Shown: in pieces, positions 40,648 through 49,177 of the stretch
Layout of the letters: each line of letters starts with the position of its first letter
How positions within the stretch are numbered: the stretch's first letter is position 1
Origin: an uncultured Saprospiraceae bacterium
Lineage (GTDB): Bacteria; Bacteroidota; Bacteroidia; Chitinophagales; Saprospiraceae
DNA: 64,000 bases
Assembly (NCBI GenBank): GCA_937951615.1
Contig: CALFBH010000017.1
Location: forward strand, 21,316 to 85,315
Reading direction: 5' to 3'
The notes under the pieces: generated by a model
Databases searched by the model: none
Told to the model about the DNA's origin: nothing
The model's input: the letters and a program-made list of their open reading frames with translations, nothing else
Position numbers and translations under genes: made by a program

Positions 40648-42888
40648 ATGAAATTTTATCCGCTTTATATTCTTGTGCTTTTGTTCTTCTGGTCTTGTCA
40701 AACATCCCAAGACAAGGAAACATCTCCCCTAACTTCCTATGTCAATCCTTTTATTGGCACCGACGGGCCGGGGAATACCTATCCAGGCGCAACTGTTCCT
40801 TATGGTATGGTGCAACTAAGTCCTGACATCGGCACGCCTGGCTGGGATCGTATTGCGGGCTACTTTTATCAGGATTCGATGATTAGCGGATTTTCTCATA
40901 CACACCTCACGGGTACGGGTGCCGGAGATATGTATGATATATTGGTCATGCCGACCAATAGCCGATTTACTGAACGCATCGAAGCCAATAATTTCAAACC
41001 TTTTTCTAAGTATAGCCACGATAAAGAAATTGCCCACCCTGGATACTATTCGGTCGATCTACTGGATTATGGCATCAAAGCTGAACTTACCGCAAGTCAA
41101 AGAACAGGTATTCACAGATACACCTTTCCCAAAGATAAAAATACTGAAATTCACATTGATCTGGGCTACGCGCTCAATTGGGACAGGGCTACGGATACCT
41201 ATATTGAAAAAGTAAATGACCAGACCATTCAGGGCTATCGAAAATCTACGGGCTGGGCTAAGGATCAGAGGATTTATTTTGTTATGCAGTTTTCAAAACC
41301 GTTTCAAAATTACAAAGCCTATAAAAATGACAGCCTGACCACACTGCCCGTCAAGGGACTGAATACTAAGATCGTACTGAATTATGAAACAGAAGAAAAC
41401 GAGCAAATTATTATAAAAACAGGTCTTTCTACTGCCAGTATAGAAGGTGCTAAAGCCTCCCTGACCACCGAAGCCCCTGATTTTGAATTTGATAAGTATC
41501 AAAAACAAGCACAAGAGATTTGGGAACAACAGCTTCGCAAAATTAAAATCAAGACTTCAAATCAAGATGATAAACAGGTCTTCTATACCATGATGTACCA
41601 ATCCATGCTCGCGCCCACGCTCTTAAGCGACCCCGCTGGAAATTATAAAGGAGCAGATGGCAATGTCCAAAAAGCCAATGGATTTGATCGTTATGATACC
41701 TTTTCTCTTTGGGATACTTTTCGGGCGGCGCATCCTTTATATACCATTATTCAGCAGGAACTTATACCTGATATGATACAGTCTTTATTGGCTCATTATA
41801 AGGAAACGGGCATCCTGCCGGTCTGGTCTATGCAGGGCAATGAAACCAATATGATGATTGGCTATCATGCCGTTCCAGTCATTACAGATGCCTATTTCAA
41901 AGGTTTTGAATTTGATGCCGCACAGGCCTATAAAGCCTGTGTCGCTAGCGCAATGGTAGATGATCGACAAATTGATGTGTATAAAAAAAGAGGCTATATT
42001 CCGGTAAGTGAACACCATGAAAACTGGTCGGTATCCAAAACAATGGAGTATGCTTATGATGATTGGTGCATTGCTATGTTTGCAAAAGACTTAGGCAAAG
42101 AGGAAGACTATCGTTATTTTTTAAAACGGTCTGAAAGTTGGAAAAACCTGTATAATGAAAAAAATTCCTGGTTGCAGCCTAAAAATATGCAGGGGCAATT
42201 TATAGCACCTTTTGTTCCTAAAGAATACACGCCTTATTTCTGCGAAAGCAATGCCTGGCATTATTACTGGTTTGTGCCGCAGGACATTCAGGGCTTGATT
42301 CAAAAAACAGGCGGTAAAGAACGCTTTGCGCAAAAACTGGATTCGATGTTTACTTATGCACCTGCGCCAGGAGATAAATTGCCCATTTTTAGCACAGGAA
42401 TGATCGGACAATATGCGCACGGCAATGAACCCAGTCATCATGTGGCTTATTTGTATAATTATGTACATCAAGCTTCCAAAACTCAGGCATTGACAAGGCG
42501 CATCCTTAAAGGGCAATATAAAAACGAACCCAATGGACATTGTGGCAACGAAGACTGCGGACAAATGTCTTCCTGGTATATTCTGAGTGCCTTGGGTTTT
42601 TATCCTGTCAATCCGGCGCAAGGTGCTTATCTGCTGACGTCGCCTTTATTTGACGATGCTGAAATTTATTTACCTGACAACAAAGTTTTTAAAATTACAG
42701 CGCAAAATCTTTCAGATAAAAATATCTATATAAAAAGTATTCGACTGAACGGCAAGTCCTTAAATCGTTTATTTATTACACATAAAGAAATTGTAAATGG
42801 TGGCACATTGGAGTTTGAGATGAGTCCACAGCCTAATGATGATTTGTTTAGTGAGGCATTGCTTCCTGAAAAGGATAAGGTGTATTGA
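40648..42888 (+). CDS. GH92-family alpha-mannosidase lipoprotein (copy A)
   Basis: 746 residues with a lipoprotein signal (LLFFWSC, Cys16). The N-terminal beta-sandwich opens SYVNPFIGTDGPGNTYPGATVPYGMVQLSPD, the standard GH92 start. The catalytic barrel carries RYDTFSLWDTFRAAHPLY (about 346-363), YAYDDWCIAMFAKDLGK, GNEPSHHVAYLYNY (about 590-603) and GNEDCGQMSSWYILSALGFYPV (about 630-651). GH92 enzymes are calcium-dependent exo-alpha-mannosidases, and the GNEPSHH form suggests alpha-1,2 specificity. It and copy B (80 bases further on) form the + arm of the mannose locus; copy C on the - arm is closely similar. Confidence 0.93.
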   Translation: MKFYPLYILVLLFFWSCQTSQDKETSPLTSYVNPFIGTDGPGNTYPGATVPYGMVQLSPDIGTPGWDRIAGYFYQDSMISGFSHTHLTGTGAGDMYDILVMPTNSRFTERIEANNFKPFSKYSHDKEIAHPGYYSVDLLDYGIKAELTASQRTGIHRYTFPKDKNTEIHIDLGYALNWDRATDTYIEKVNDQTIQGYRKSTGWAKDQRIYFVMQFSKPFQNYKAYKNDSLTTLPVKGLNTKIVLNYETEENEQIIIKTGLSTASIEGAKASLTTEAPDFEFDKYQKQAQEIWEQQLRKIKIKTSNQDDKQVFYTMMYQSMLAPTLLSDPAGNYKGADGNVQKANGFDRYDTFSLWDTFRAAHPLYTIIQQELIPDMIQSLLAHYKETGILPVWSMQGNETNMMIGYHAVPVITDAYFKGFEFDAAQAYKACVASAMVDDRQIDVYKKRGYIPVSEHHENWSVSKTMEYAYDDWCIAMFAKDLGKEEDYRYFLKRSESWKNLYNEKNSWLQPKNMQGQFIAPFVPKEYTPYFCESNAWHYYWFVPQDIQGLIQKTGGKERFAQKLDSMFTYAPAPGDKLPIFSTGMIGQYAHGNEPSHHVAYLYNYVHQASKTQALTRRILKGQYKNEPNGHCGNEDCGQMSSWYILSALGFYPVNPAQGAYLLTSPLFDDAEIYLPDNKVFKITAQNLSDKNIYIKSIRLNGKSLNRLFITHKEIVNGGTLEFEMSPQPNDDLFSEALLPEKDKVY

Positions 42889-42968
42889 TGCGGGAAAATT
42901 TAATTAACTTTGTTCAGTCAAAATCTGCTTAGGTCAACCTATTTCGTGACAAGACACTTAAACTTATA

Positions 42969-45212
42969 ATGAAAAAACTACTTTTATTCCTCCTCCTTTT
43001 ATGCCCACTTTATCTATTTGCGCAACAAGCAACCGACTGGGTTGATCCATTTATAGGAACGTCCAATTATGGCGCGACAAATCCTGGTGCCATTATGCCT
43101 GCGGGCATGGCCTCGGTCGTGCCTTTCAATGTTGCTTTTAAAAAAGGGGAGGAGAATAAATTTGAAAAGGATAGTGAATGGCATTCCCGCCCTTATGTAC
43201 ATGAAAATAAATTTCTAACTGGTTTTACCCATGTGAATTTAAGTGGCGTGGGTTGTCCTGACTTGGGCAGCATTATTTTAATGCCGACCACTGGAGAGGT
43301 AGAATTGGACCCTGAAAAAAATGGAACGACTTATTCCAATGAAAAAGCATCTCCTGGTTATTATTCCAACACATTGGATAAATATAATATTAAAACAGAA
43401 ATGTCCGCCACGCTGCGGACGGGTATCAGTCGCTATACTTTCCCAGAAGGCAAGAGCAATATTCTGCTGAATTTGGGTCTAGGACTGACCAATGAAACAG
43501 GCGCGATGCTTCAGATTAAATCCGACACCGAAATAGAGGGGTATAAACTCATTGGTACCTTTTGTTATCATCCTGAAGATGTTCGTCCTGTTTACTTTGT
43601 GGCTCAATTTTCAAAGCCCGCTCAGTCGTATGGCGCCTGGAAAAAAATGCCTCCATTCAAAGCTGCTGAAGCAGACTGGACAAAGTATAATGACGAGTAT
43701 AAACCTTATGATAAGTATCTGCATCAGATGGCGGGGGACAATATCGGCACCTACTTTTCTTTCGATACGGAGGAAGGAGAAAGCATTGAAGTCAAAGTCG
43801 GCGTTTCTTATGTCAGCATAGAAAATGCACGAAAAAACCTAGAAGCCGAACAAGTTGGTTTTGATTTGGAAAAGACCCAAAAACAAGCCCTCGATAAGTG
43901 GAATGAATTGTTGGGTAGAATACAAGTAGAAGGCAGCTCGAAGGAAGACAAGATTATATTTTATACGGCTTTGTATCATGTCTTGCTGCATCCCAATATT
44001 TTGCAGGATGCGAATGGCGAATATCCAACGATGGAATCTTATGGTGTAAAAAATACCAATGGAAGAAACCGCTATACGGTTTTTTCGCTTTGGGATACTT
44101 ATCGGAATGTTCACCCTTTTCTTTCTTTGGTCTATCCTGATTTGCAGACCGATATGGTACACTCAATGCTCGACATGTACAAGGAAAGCGGCTGGCTACC
44201 TAAATGGGAATTGCTGAGTATGGAAACCTCTGTGATGGTCGGTGACCCTGCCACGCCGGTCATCGCCGACACCTATCTGCGCGGCTTAACAGATTTCGAC
44301 GCAGAATTGGCTTATGAAGCCATGAAAAAAGCAGCTACACAATTGGAAGACAATAAACTGCGTCCAGGGATTCAGTTTTATGACAAACTGGGCTATATCC
44401 CCGATGGTAAGAAAAGTGGTATTTGGGGCGGCGTTTCTACTACGTTGGAATACAATATTTCGGACTGGAATTTAGCGCAATTTGCCAGGGCTTTAGGAAA
44501 GAAAAAAGATGCCCGATTTTTTGAAAAACGGTCCAAATCTTACCGAAAATATTTTGACAAAAGCACAGGCATGTTGCGCCCGATTATGGACGATGGTAAA
44601 TGGCTCAATCCTTTCGATCCCGAAGCTGGGAAAAATTTTGAACCAGTCATTGGATTTGTGGAGGGCAATGCCTGGCAGTATCGTTTTTATGTGCCGCATG
44701 ACATCAAAGGACTGACACAATTACTGGGCGGAGAAGAAAAGTTTATCGCAGCATTACAAGCCTGTTTTGATACAGACAATTACGACATGGCAAACGAGCC
44801 TGACATCACCTATCCTTTTTTATTTAATTATGTAAAAGGGGAAGAATGGCGCACCCAAAAGACGGTTCGAGAACTGGTCAAGAAATACTATTTTCAAGCT
44901 CCCGATGGACTTCCGGGCAATGATGATACCGGCACACTTTCTACCTGGCTGCTCTACAGCATGATGGGTTTTTATCCCGATTGCCCCGGCAATATGGACT
45001 ACACCCTGACTTCTCCTATTTTTGATAAGGTCACCATCGACCTGCATCCCGATTTTTATCCCGGACAAGAGCTGATTATCGAGACGATCAATAACCAAGA
45101 CGGCAATTATTTAATTGATAAAATGGAATGGCAGGAACGTACACATTCTGATTATTTTATTGGGCATCAGGACTTGGTGCGTGGGGGGCGGTTTCGATTT
45201 TATTTGAAGTGA
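42969..45212 (+). CDS. GH92-family glycoside hydrolase (divergent copy B), secreted
   Basis: 747 residues with a cleavable signal peptide (LLLFLLLLCPLYLFAQ). The GH92 layout is kept: DWVDPFIGTSNYGATNPGAIMPAGM, NRYTVFSLWDTYRNVHPFLSL, ISDWNLAQFARALGKK and TLSTWLLYSMMGFYPDCPG. It differs at key places from copies A and C: where they have GNEPSHH this has ANEPDITYPFLFNY, and where they have GNEDCGQMS this has GNDDTGTLS. A different linkage preference (alpha-1,3 or -1,6, or mannosyl-phosphate) is therefore plausible. It is probably cotranscribed with copy A. Confidence 0.92.
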   Translation: MKKLLLFLLLLCPLYLFAQQATDWVDPFIGTSNYGATNPGAIMPAGMASVVPFNVAFKKGEENKFEKDSEWHSRPYVHENKFLTGFTHVNLSGVGCPDLGSIILMPTTGEVELDPEKNGTTYSNEKASPGYYSNTLDKYNIKTEMSATLRTGISRYTFPEGKSNILLNLGLGLTNETGAMLQIKSDTEIEGYKLIGTFCYHPEDVRPVYFVAQFSKPAQSYGAWKKMPPFKAAEADWTKYNDEYKPYDKYLHQMAGDNIGTYFSFDTEEGESIEVKVGVSYVSIENARKNLEAEQVGFDLEKTQKQALDKWNELLGRIQVEGSSKEDKIIFYTALYHVLLHPNILQDANGEYPTMESYGVKNTNGRNRYTVFSLWDTYRNVHPFLSLVYPDLQTDMVHSMLDMYKESGWLPKWELLSMETSVMVGDPATPVIADTYLRGLTDFDAELAYEAMKKAATQLEDNKLRPGIQFYDKLGYIPDGKKSGIWGGVSTTLEYNISDWNLAQFARALGKKKDARFFEKRSKSYRKYFDKSTGMLRPIMDDGKWLNPFDPEAGKNFEPVIGFVEGNAWQYRFYVPHDIKGLTQLLGGEEKFIAALQACFDTDNYDMANEPDITYPFLFNYVKGEEWRTQKTVRELVKKYYFQAPDGLPGNDDTGTLSTWLLYSMMGFYPDCPGNMDYTLTSPIFDKVTIDLHPDFYPGQELIIETINNQDGNYLIDKMEWQERTHSDYFIGHQDLVRGGRFRFYLK

Positions 45213-45302
45213 GTCTTGGCAGTAGACTCTTCAACTCACTTTTTTCAATAAATCTTCAAGCTTGTATTTTTTGTAGAAAATCCTTCAGGTTTTTTCTGAT
45301 AC

Positions 45303-45618
45303 TAGGGCAAACGCATCAAAATTTTAGTCGTGTTCTATCAAAGGATCGTTGAGCAAATTCCGTTGTCGTCAGACGAATTCAGTTGAAAATACAGTATATT
45401 TTCAGGGACAAATCACTAATTTTAATCAAATCCTTCGTCTGCCGACTATTCCATACTTTGAACACCGCATTAAATTTAAATTTGGAAAATGAAGAAGAAA
45501 AATCGGCTGACGATGGTCGCTTATCCACACGTATGATGATTTCCAGGACGATGACCTCCTGAATAACCTGAATCGTCAGACGACTCAGGTTGCTTTTTAA
45601 TTTGATGCATTTGCCCTA
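45303..45618. mobile_element. 316-bp MITE or decayed insertion sequence with 9-bp target duplication
   Basis: The left end TAGGGCAAACGCATCAAA and right end TTTGATGCATTTGCCCTA are inverted repeats with one mismatch in 18. The element is flanked on both sides by the identical 9 bases TTCTGATAC (45294-45302 and 45619-45627), a target-site duplication. No complete transposase is inside. It lies just after the GH92 copy B gene, at the left edge of the foreign island. Confidence 0.85.
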
Positions 45619-45678
45619 TTCTGATACATCGCTCTCTATTTGAAATTTCAATGAAATTAATTCATATCTAATTCGGTC

Positions 45679-45813
45679 CTAAGGGCTCTGATTCTTAGAA
45701 TGTTCTAAAATCGCTTCTCTAAGACCTTTAAAGTCCTTACTGTTTGTATTGACAACTCCCTTTCCTGTTCCATTTACTCCACCTTCGTTTATTTCTTTTA
45801 CTCTTTTTGGCAT
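45679..45813 (-). CDS. Small ORF of 44 residues, unknown
   Basis: It begins MPKRVKEINEGGVNGTGKG and is Lys/Gly/Asn-rich. Just upstream (45820-45930, same strand) is the end of another frame whose last residues include RMFIEPDVGLKLIDKYLK, with 6 bases between its stop and this ATG. The tight spacing suggests a real operon fragment, but I recognise neither product; both may be relics of an integrated element. Confidence 0.35.
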   Translation of the reverse strand: MPKRVKEINEGGVNGTGKGVVNTNSKDFKGLREAILEHSKNQSP

Positions 45814-45819
45814 CTTTCT

Positions 45820-46085
45820 TTATTTTAAATATTTGTCAATCAATTTTAACCCAACATCTGGTTCGATAAACATTCTTTGTCCCATTGTTAAAGTCGCTCC
45901 ATATCTATTTATAGATTTGACTATAAAATCAATTTATTATCAAATTTGTAAATTTTTTATACAAAAACACTATTATTTAGGTCATTTCCAGCAGAAGCTA
46001 GGGCAGCTCAATTCAAACAACGAGGAATCTACGAAGGTGTTGATTTTGGCTAAATAACCTTAAACGAATAGATAAATAACTCCAG
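45820..46085. other. Gene relics left of the 24-bp repeats
   Basis: On the minus strand 45820-45930 is the 3' end of an unknown frame. On + a frame ending at 46053 (PAEARAAQFKQRGIYEGVDFG at the C-terminus) is open only from about 45952 and looks like the tail of a truncated gene. It stops 32 bases before the 24-bp repeats. Confidence 0.35.
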
Positions 46086-46180
46086 GTGGCACAACTTGCT
46101 CCGGATTGAGTGGCACAGCTTACGCCGGATAAAGTGGCACAGTCACTCCGGATTGGGTGGCATAGCTTGCTCCGGTTTAT
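46086..46180. repeat. Four tandem copies of a 24-bp repeat
   Basis: Units start at 46086, 46110, 46134 and 46157, with consensus GTGGCACAGCTTGCTCCGGA plus four bases. Spacing is 24, 24 and 23. IS21-family elements carry multiple short repeats at their ends, and this may be such an end, but no istA/istB genes are next to it. A GC-rich non-coding stretch follows to 46448, ending in a CTTCATGC/GCATGAAG hairpin (46381-46411). Confidence 0.65.
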
Positions 46181-46448
46181 ACACAGTGTATCGTGGAGGT
46201 GCAACTTTACCGACGTTTACAAATTCCTACGCACGCAGGTGGCAAGGCCAACGCTTCGGACTGACAGTAGCTTGGGATTTTGGAGCAGATGCGCGTGTTC
46301 GACGAGCGAGAGGGAGGATAAGGTAGATTGGACTGAAATTCTTGCTTCGTCGGCTACACCGAAGACTCACACAACATCGGCTTCATGCTTGGTACTGCGT
46401 GCCGCATGAAGTCTTATTTATTCTGCGAATTTTAATTTTATGATTCAG

Positions 46449-47459
46449 CTATAAACTGTTTGTAACAGAAGCATTTATTACTTTCTTATTCCTTATTAGT
46501 ATTCTGAAATATGGACACTTCTTATCTATAGATAAATCTTTACCATTATCACCCTTTCTAAATTTTATAATTTCAAATTGCTTTGGATTAAACTTATGAA
46601 GAAACGTGATAGGTACTCCGATATGACCTTCAAAGTCGTATGGAATATCTTTAGTTTTGTTAACATTTATGCCTTTATAGTTATCATACGATGGAAAATA
46701 ACTTTGGTCTTCATAGTATGATTTAGTTAATATAATGTCTTCATGCCTTTTAGACATATCCATATTTGTTAACCATAGGCAATTATTAGGAGAAACTATT
46801 CTATTACCGTCATCGTCAATCTTTGTCTCTGTACCGTAAAGCTCATAATGCTCTGGAACTATAAAGCCTGAGATTCCTCGTCCCATGTTTATACCCATCC
46901 AAACCTTATTATTTTTTATGAGTTTAAATATCTCCTTATAGGTAATCGCATTTATGTTCCCAATTACAAGAAATTTTTTTTTAAATTTTATAAGTTGTCC
47001 TATATATTCTCTAAATAGAGAGAATGGAGGATTTGTCACAACTATATCCGATTTTAAAAGAAGATTAATACTTTCTTGACTACGAAAATCTCCATTACCT
47101 TCAAAATATTGTATCCCAATTTCTTCTATATTCGGGATAGATTTTCCACTTAACTCTCCGCTATATTCAATAAAATACGGTTTCCCAGATTCTTTTTCGA
47201 AGTCAAATAAATCTATATCTTCATTTTTGTAACATGCAATTATCAATCGTTTAAGACCAAGACGCTTAAAATTTTTAAAAAAGTATCTAAAGAAGTTACT
47301 GACCTTGGGATCATCACAATTACAATACACAATCTTATTTTTGAAGTGTTTGCTATAATGCTTAAGCTCAACTTCTATATCAGATAATTGCGTATAAAAT
47401 TCATCTTTCTTATTTGCTTTTGCTTTACTTAAAAGCGAATGTTGAACTTTTCTGGACAT
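46449..47459 (-). CDS. EcoRI-type adenine-specific DNA methyltransferase
   Basis: 336 residues very similar in layout to M.EcoRI: KANKKDEFYTQLSDIEVEL (14-32), VYCNCDDPKVSNFFRYF (about 44-60), GNGDFRSQESINLLLKSDIVVTNPPFSLFREYI (about 121-153) with the N6-adenine motif NPPF (143-146), FLVIGNINAITYKEIF and DIPYDFEGHIGVPITFLHKF. M.EcoRI methylates the inner adenine of GAATTC, and this enzyme may share or approach that site (inference). It is visibly more AT-rich than the flanking mannosidase genes and lies 142 bases downstream of the nuclease gene on the same strand. Confidence 0.93.
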   Translation of the reverse strand: MSRKVQHSLLSKAKANKKDEFYTQLSDIEVELKHYSKHFKNKIVYCNCDDPKVSNFFRYFFKNFKRLGLKRLIIACYKNEDIDLFDFEKESGKPYFIEYSGELSGKSIPNIEEIGIQYFEGNGDFRSQESINLLLKSDIVVTNPPFSLFREYIGQLIKFKKKFLVIGNINAITYKEIFKLIKNNKVWMGINMGRGISGFIVPEHYELYGTETKIDDDGNRIVSPNNCLWLTNMDMSKRHEDIILTKSYYEDQSYFPSYDNYKGINVNKTKDIPYDFEGHIGVPITFLHKFNPKQFEIIKFRKGDNGKDLSIDKKCPYFRILIRNKKVINASVTNSL

Positions 47460-47601
47460 AAATCATAAATTTGAAGACTAATCAGTTAGCTTCGCACGAT
47501 GAAACGCTAACGACTCAAAAGTACGTATTAGACTCAAAATAAACAAACTATATCTTATGTTTTACAAACATTATCTTTTGTTTAAATCGCCTCACGTTGT
47601 C

Positions 47602-49086
47602 TTAGTATAATCTACTTTGAAGCTTACCTGTATGAACATAACTTGTCGACTGTTCTACCATCCCAGCAACTTCTAATAAATCAATGATTAGTGGACATCG
47701 TCTTTTAGCGGCTTCAACAGTACCTGGCTTGATGTTGTATTTATCACAATACTCTATTACTTTAGGAAAACTAAAGAAATGCTTATAAATAAATTGAGTT
47801 TTCGGTAAATCACGTTCATCACTTGCATTTAAAAACTCTACCATTAGCCTTACTGCTCCCATTTCAAGTATCAAGTTTTTAAAGAACTGTAAATTTTGAT
47901 TGTTAAATTGTATGACTGATGTTAGAATTTTAATGTAGTGTTTTTTGTTGTGCATCATTTCCCAAGACCTGTCAAATGATTTATCTTTTTTCTTGAATGA
48001 TAAATCGACTATCTCTATAACGTCTTCAAGTATTGTAAATAGCCTCTTTCCTTCTTTAGTTAGTTCAATTTGATAGTCTGACTGATTTCCCACGTTTCTA
48101 TTATCCTCTATTAGTCCTAATTGCATCATAGCTATAAGTAGGTACTTAGATTTTCTTTGAAATCCTCCAATATCACCAGCTCCAATATTTCCTCTTAATC
48201 TAATAAACTCATCTGCTAGATGAGAATCCTCTCGCATTGACTTGCCAATAACCTTCAGTGCGTAAAGTAAATGCCCTACGTGAACTCCCTGAGGAAAGTG
48301 ATAGCTAGGTTCATCGTAACTATAAACCTTTATAGGATTATCGGTACCCGTATTTTTATTATTTAAGTTTTCATCCCTAACATTTATCTTAGTACTTGGT
48401 TTATCTTTCTTGAAATAGCTAAATAGATATGAGGGTATTCTAGGAATACCTTTTTTACTAAAGAGTTTATCTGTACGGTTGCCGATTTTACCCTTTTTAT
48501 CTCTTCTACTCTTTGTTATCGAAGACTCCGTTGGGATTCTTCCATCTTCCGTCAAATCATGAATTAGCTCAACACTCAGAGGTAAAAGATTTGAATCGAA
48601 TACATCAAAAAGACTGCTATAGTAAGTCTTTACACTCTTTACCACGGTCTTCATATCATTGACAGAGCCATTGACTCTTATACTACTCTCAACATTTCTA
48701 AATAAACCGTTTAAAGTTAGGTTTGATGAACCAACTATCAATTCTGAATGATTTACCCCTTCAAAAAGATAAATTTTAGGATGAAATATTATTGTTTCTT
48801 GTTGGTAATATATATACACTTTAGCATTATGTATATTGAGTAATTCGAGCAATGCTTCTTTAGAAGTACCTCCTTGATCAATTCCCACAATAATTCTGAC
48901 TTTGCCAGTATTGAAATTATTTTTCAATAAAACACCTTGTAGAACTTTAATTGCAGATCGGCTAGCAAATGCTGAAAATATCGTAATCTCATCATATTTA
49001 CCACTTTCAATATTTGATATTAATAATTTCCCGACAGCGTTTTCGGAAATTTCATCATATCCTTGTGAGATAAAGTTAGTATTCAT
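47602..49086 (-). CDS. PLD-family restriction endonuclease (NgoFVII/BfiI-like)
   Basis: 494 residues. The N-terminal domain has the PLD active-site strand IIFHPKIYLFEG (His102, Lys104) and IVGSSNLTLNGLFRNVE (about 117-133), as in NgoFVII-type nucleases, which need no metal. The middle (about 190-260) is a basic linker, and the C-terminal half (LTKEGKRLFTILEDVIEIVD and KHFFSFPKVIEYCDKYNIKPGT) is helical, presumably for DNA recognition. Together with the EcoRI-type methyltransferase downstream it would make a type II system with an unusual pairing, since EcoRI itself is a PD-(D/E)XK enzyme. Its own recognition site cannot be read from sequence. Confidence 0.82.
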   Translation of the reverse strand: MNTNFISQGYDEISENAVGKLLISNIESGKYDEITIFSAFASRSAIKVLQGVLLKNNFNTGKVRIIVGIDQGGTSKEALLELLNIHNAKVYIYYQQETIIFHPKIYLFEGVNHSELIVGSSNLTLNGLFRNVESSIRVNGSVNDMKTVVKSVKTYYSSLFDVFDSNLLPLSVELIHDLTEDGRIPTESSITKSRRDKKGKIGNRTDKLFSKKGIPRIPSYLFSYFKKDKPSTKINVRDENLNNKNTGTDNPIKVYSYDEPSYHFPQGVHVGHLLYALKVIGKSMREDSHLADEFIRLRGNIGAGDIGGFQRKSKYLLIAMMQLGLIEDNRNVGNQSDYQIELTKEGKRLFTILEDVIEIVDLSFKKKDKSFDRSWEMMHNKKHYIKILTSVIQFNNQNLQFFKNLILEMGAVRLMVEFLNASDERDLPKTQFIYKHFFSFPKVIEYCDKYNIKPGTVEAAKRRCPLIIDLLEVAGMVEQSTSYVHTGKLQSRLY

Positions 49087-49108
49087 TGTTTTTTGTTTTT
49101 TGTAGAAC

Positions 49109-49154
49109 GACGCCAGTGTGATGCGACGTGCAGGCGTCTAGCCGCATGTACGGC
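49109..49154. other. GC-rich double hairpin between EAD11 and nuclease genes
   Basis: GACGCC (49109-49114) with GGCGTC (49133-49138), then GCCGCATGTACGGC (49141-49154) as a second short palindrome. It stands out in AT-rich DNA just before the nuclease start codon; possible transcript end or binding site. Confidence 0.4.
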
Positions 49155-49177
49155 ATACATCATGTTTCAGCCAGTTT

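Noticed and set aside
45303..45618. A coding insertion sequence
   Set aside because: At 316 bases it is too short to encode a transposase; only the ends and target duplication are kept.
45749..46057. 102-residue + frame in the island
   Set aside because: It starts opposite the minus-strand small frames, has no recognisable domain and its composition is that of AT-rich noise; only the tail of another frame here looks gene-like.
46086..46180. Possible CRISPR array
   Set aside because: Copies abut each other with no unique spacers; no cas genes near.
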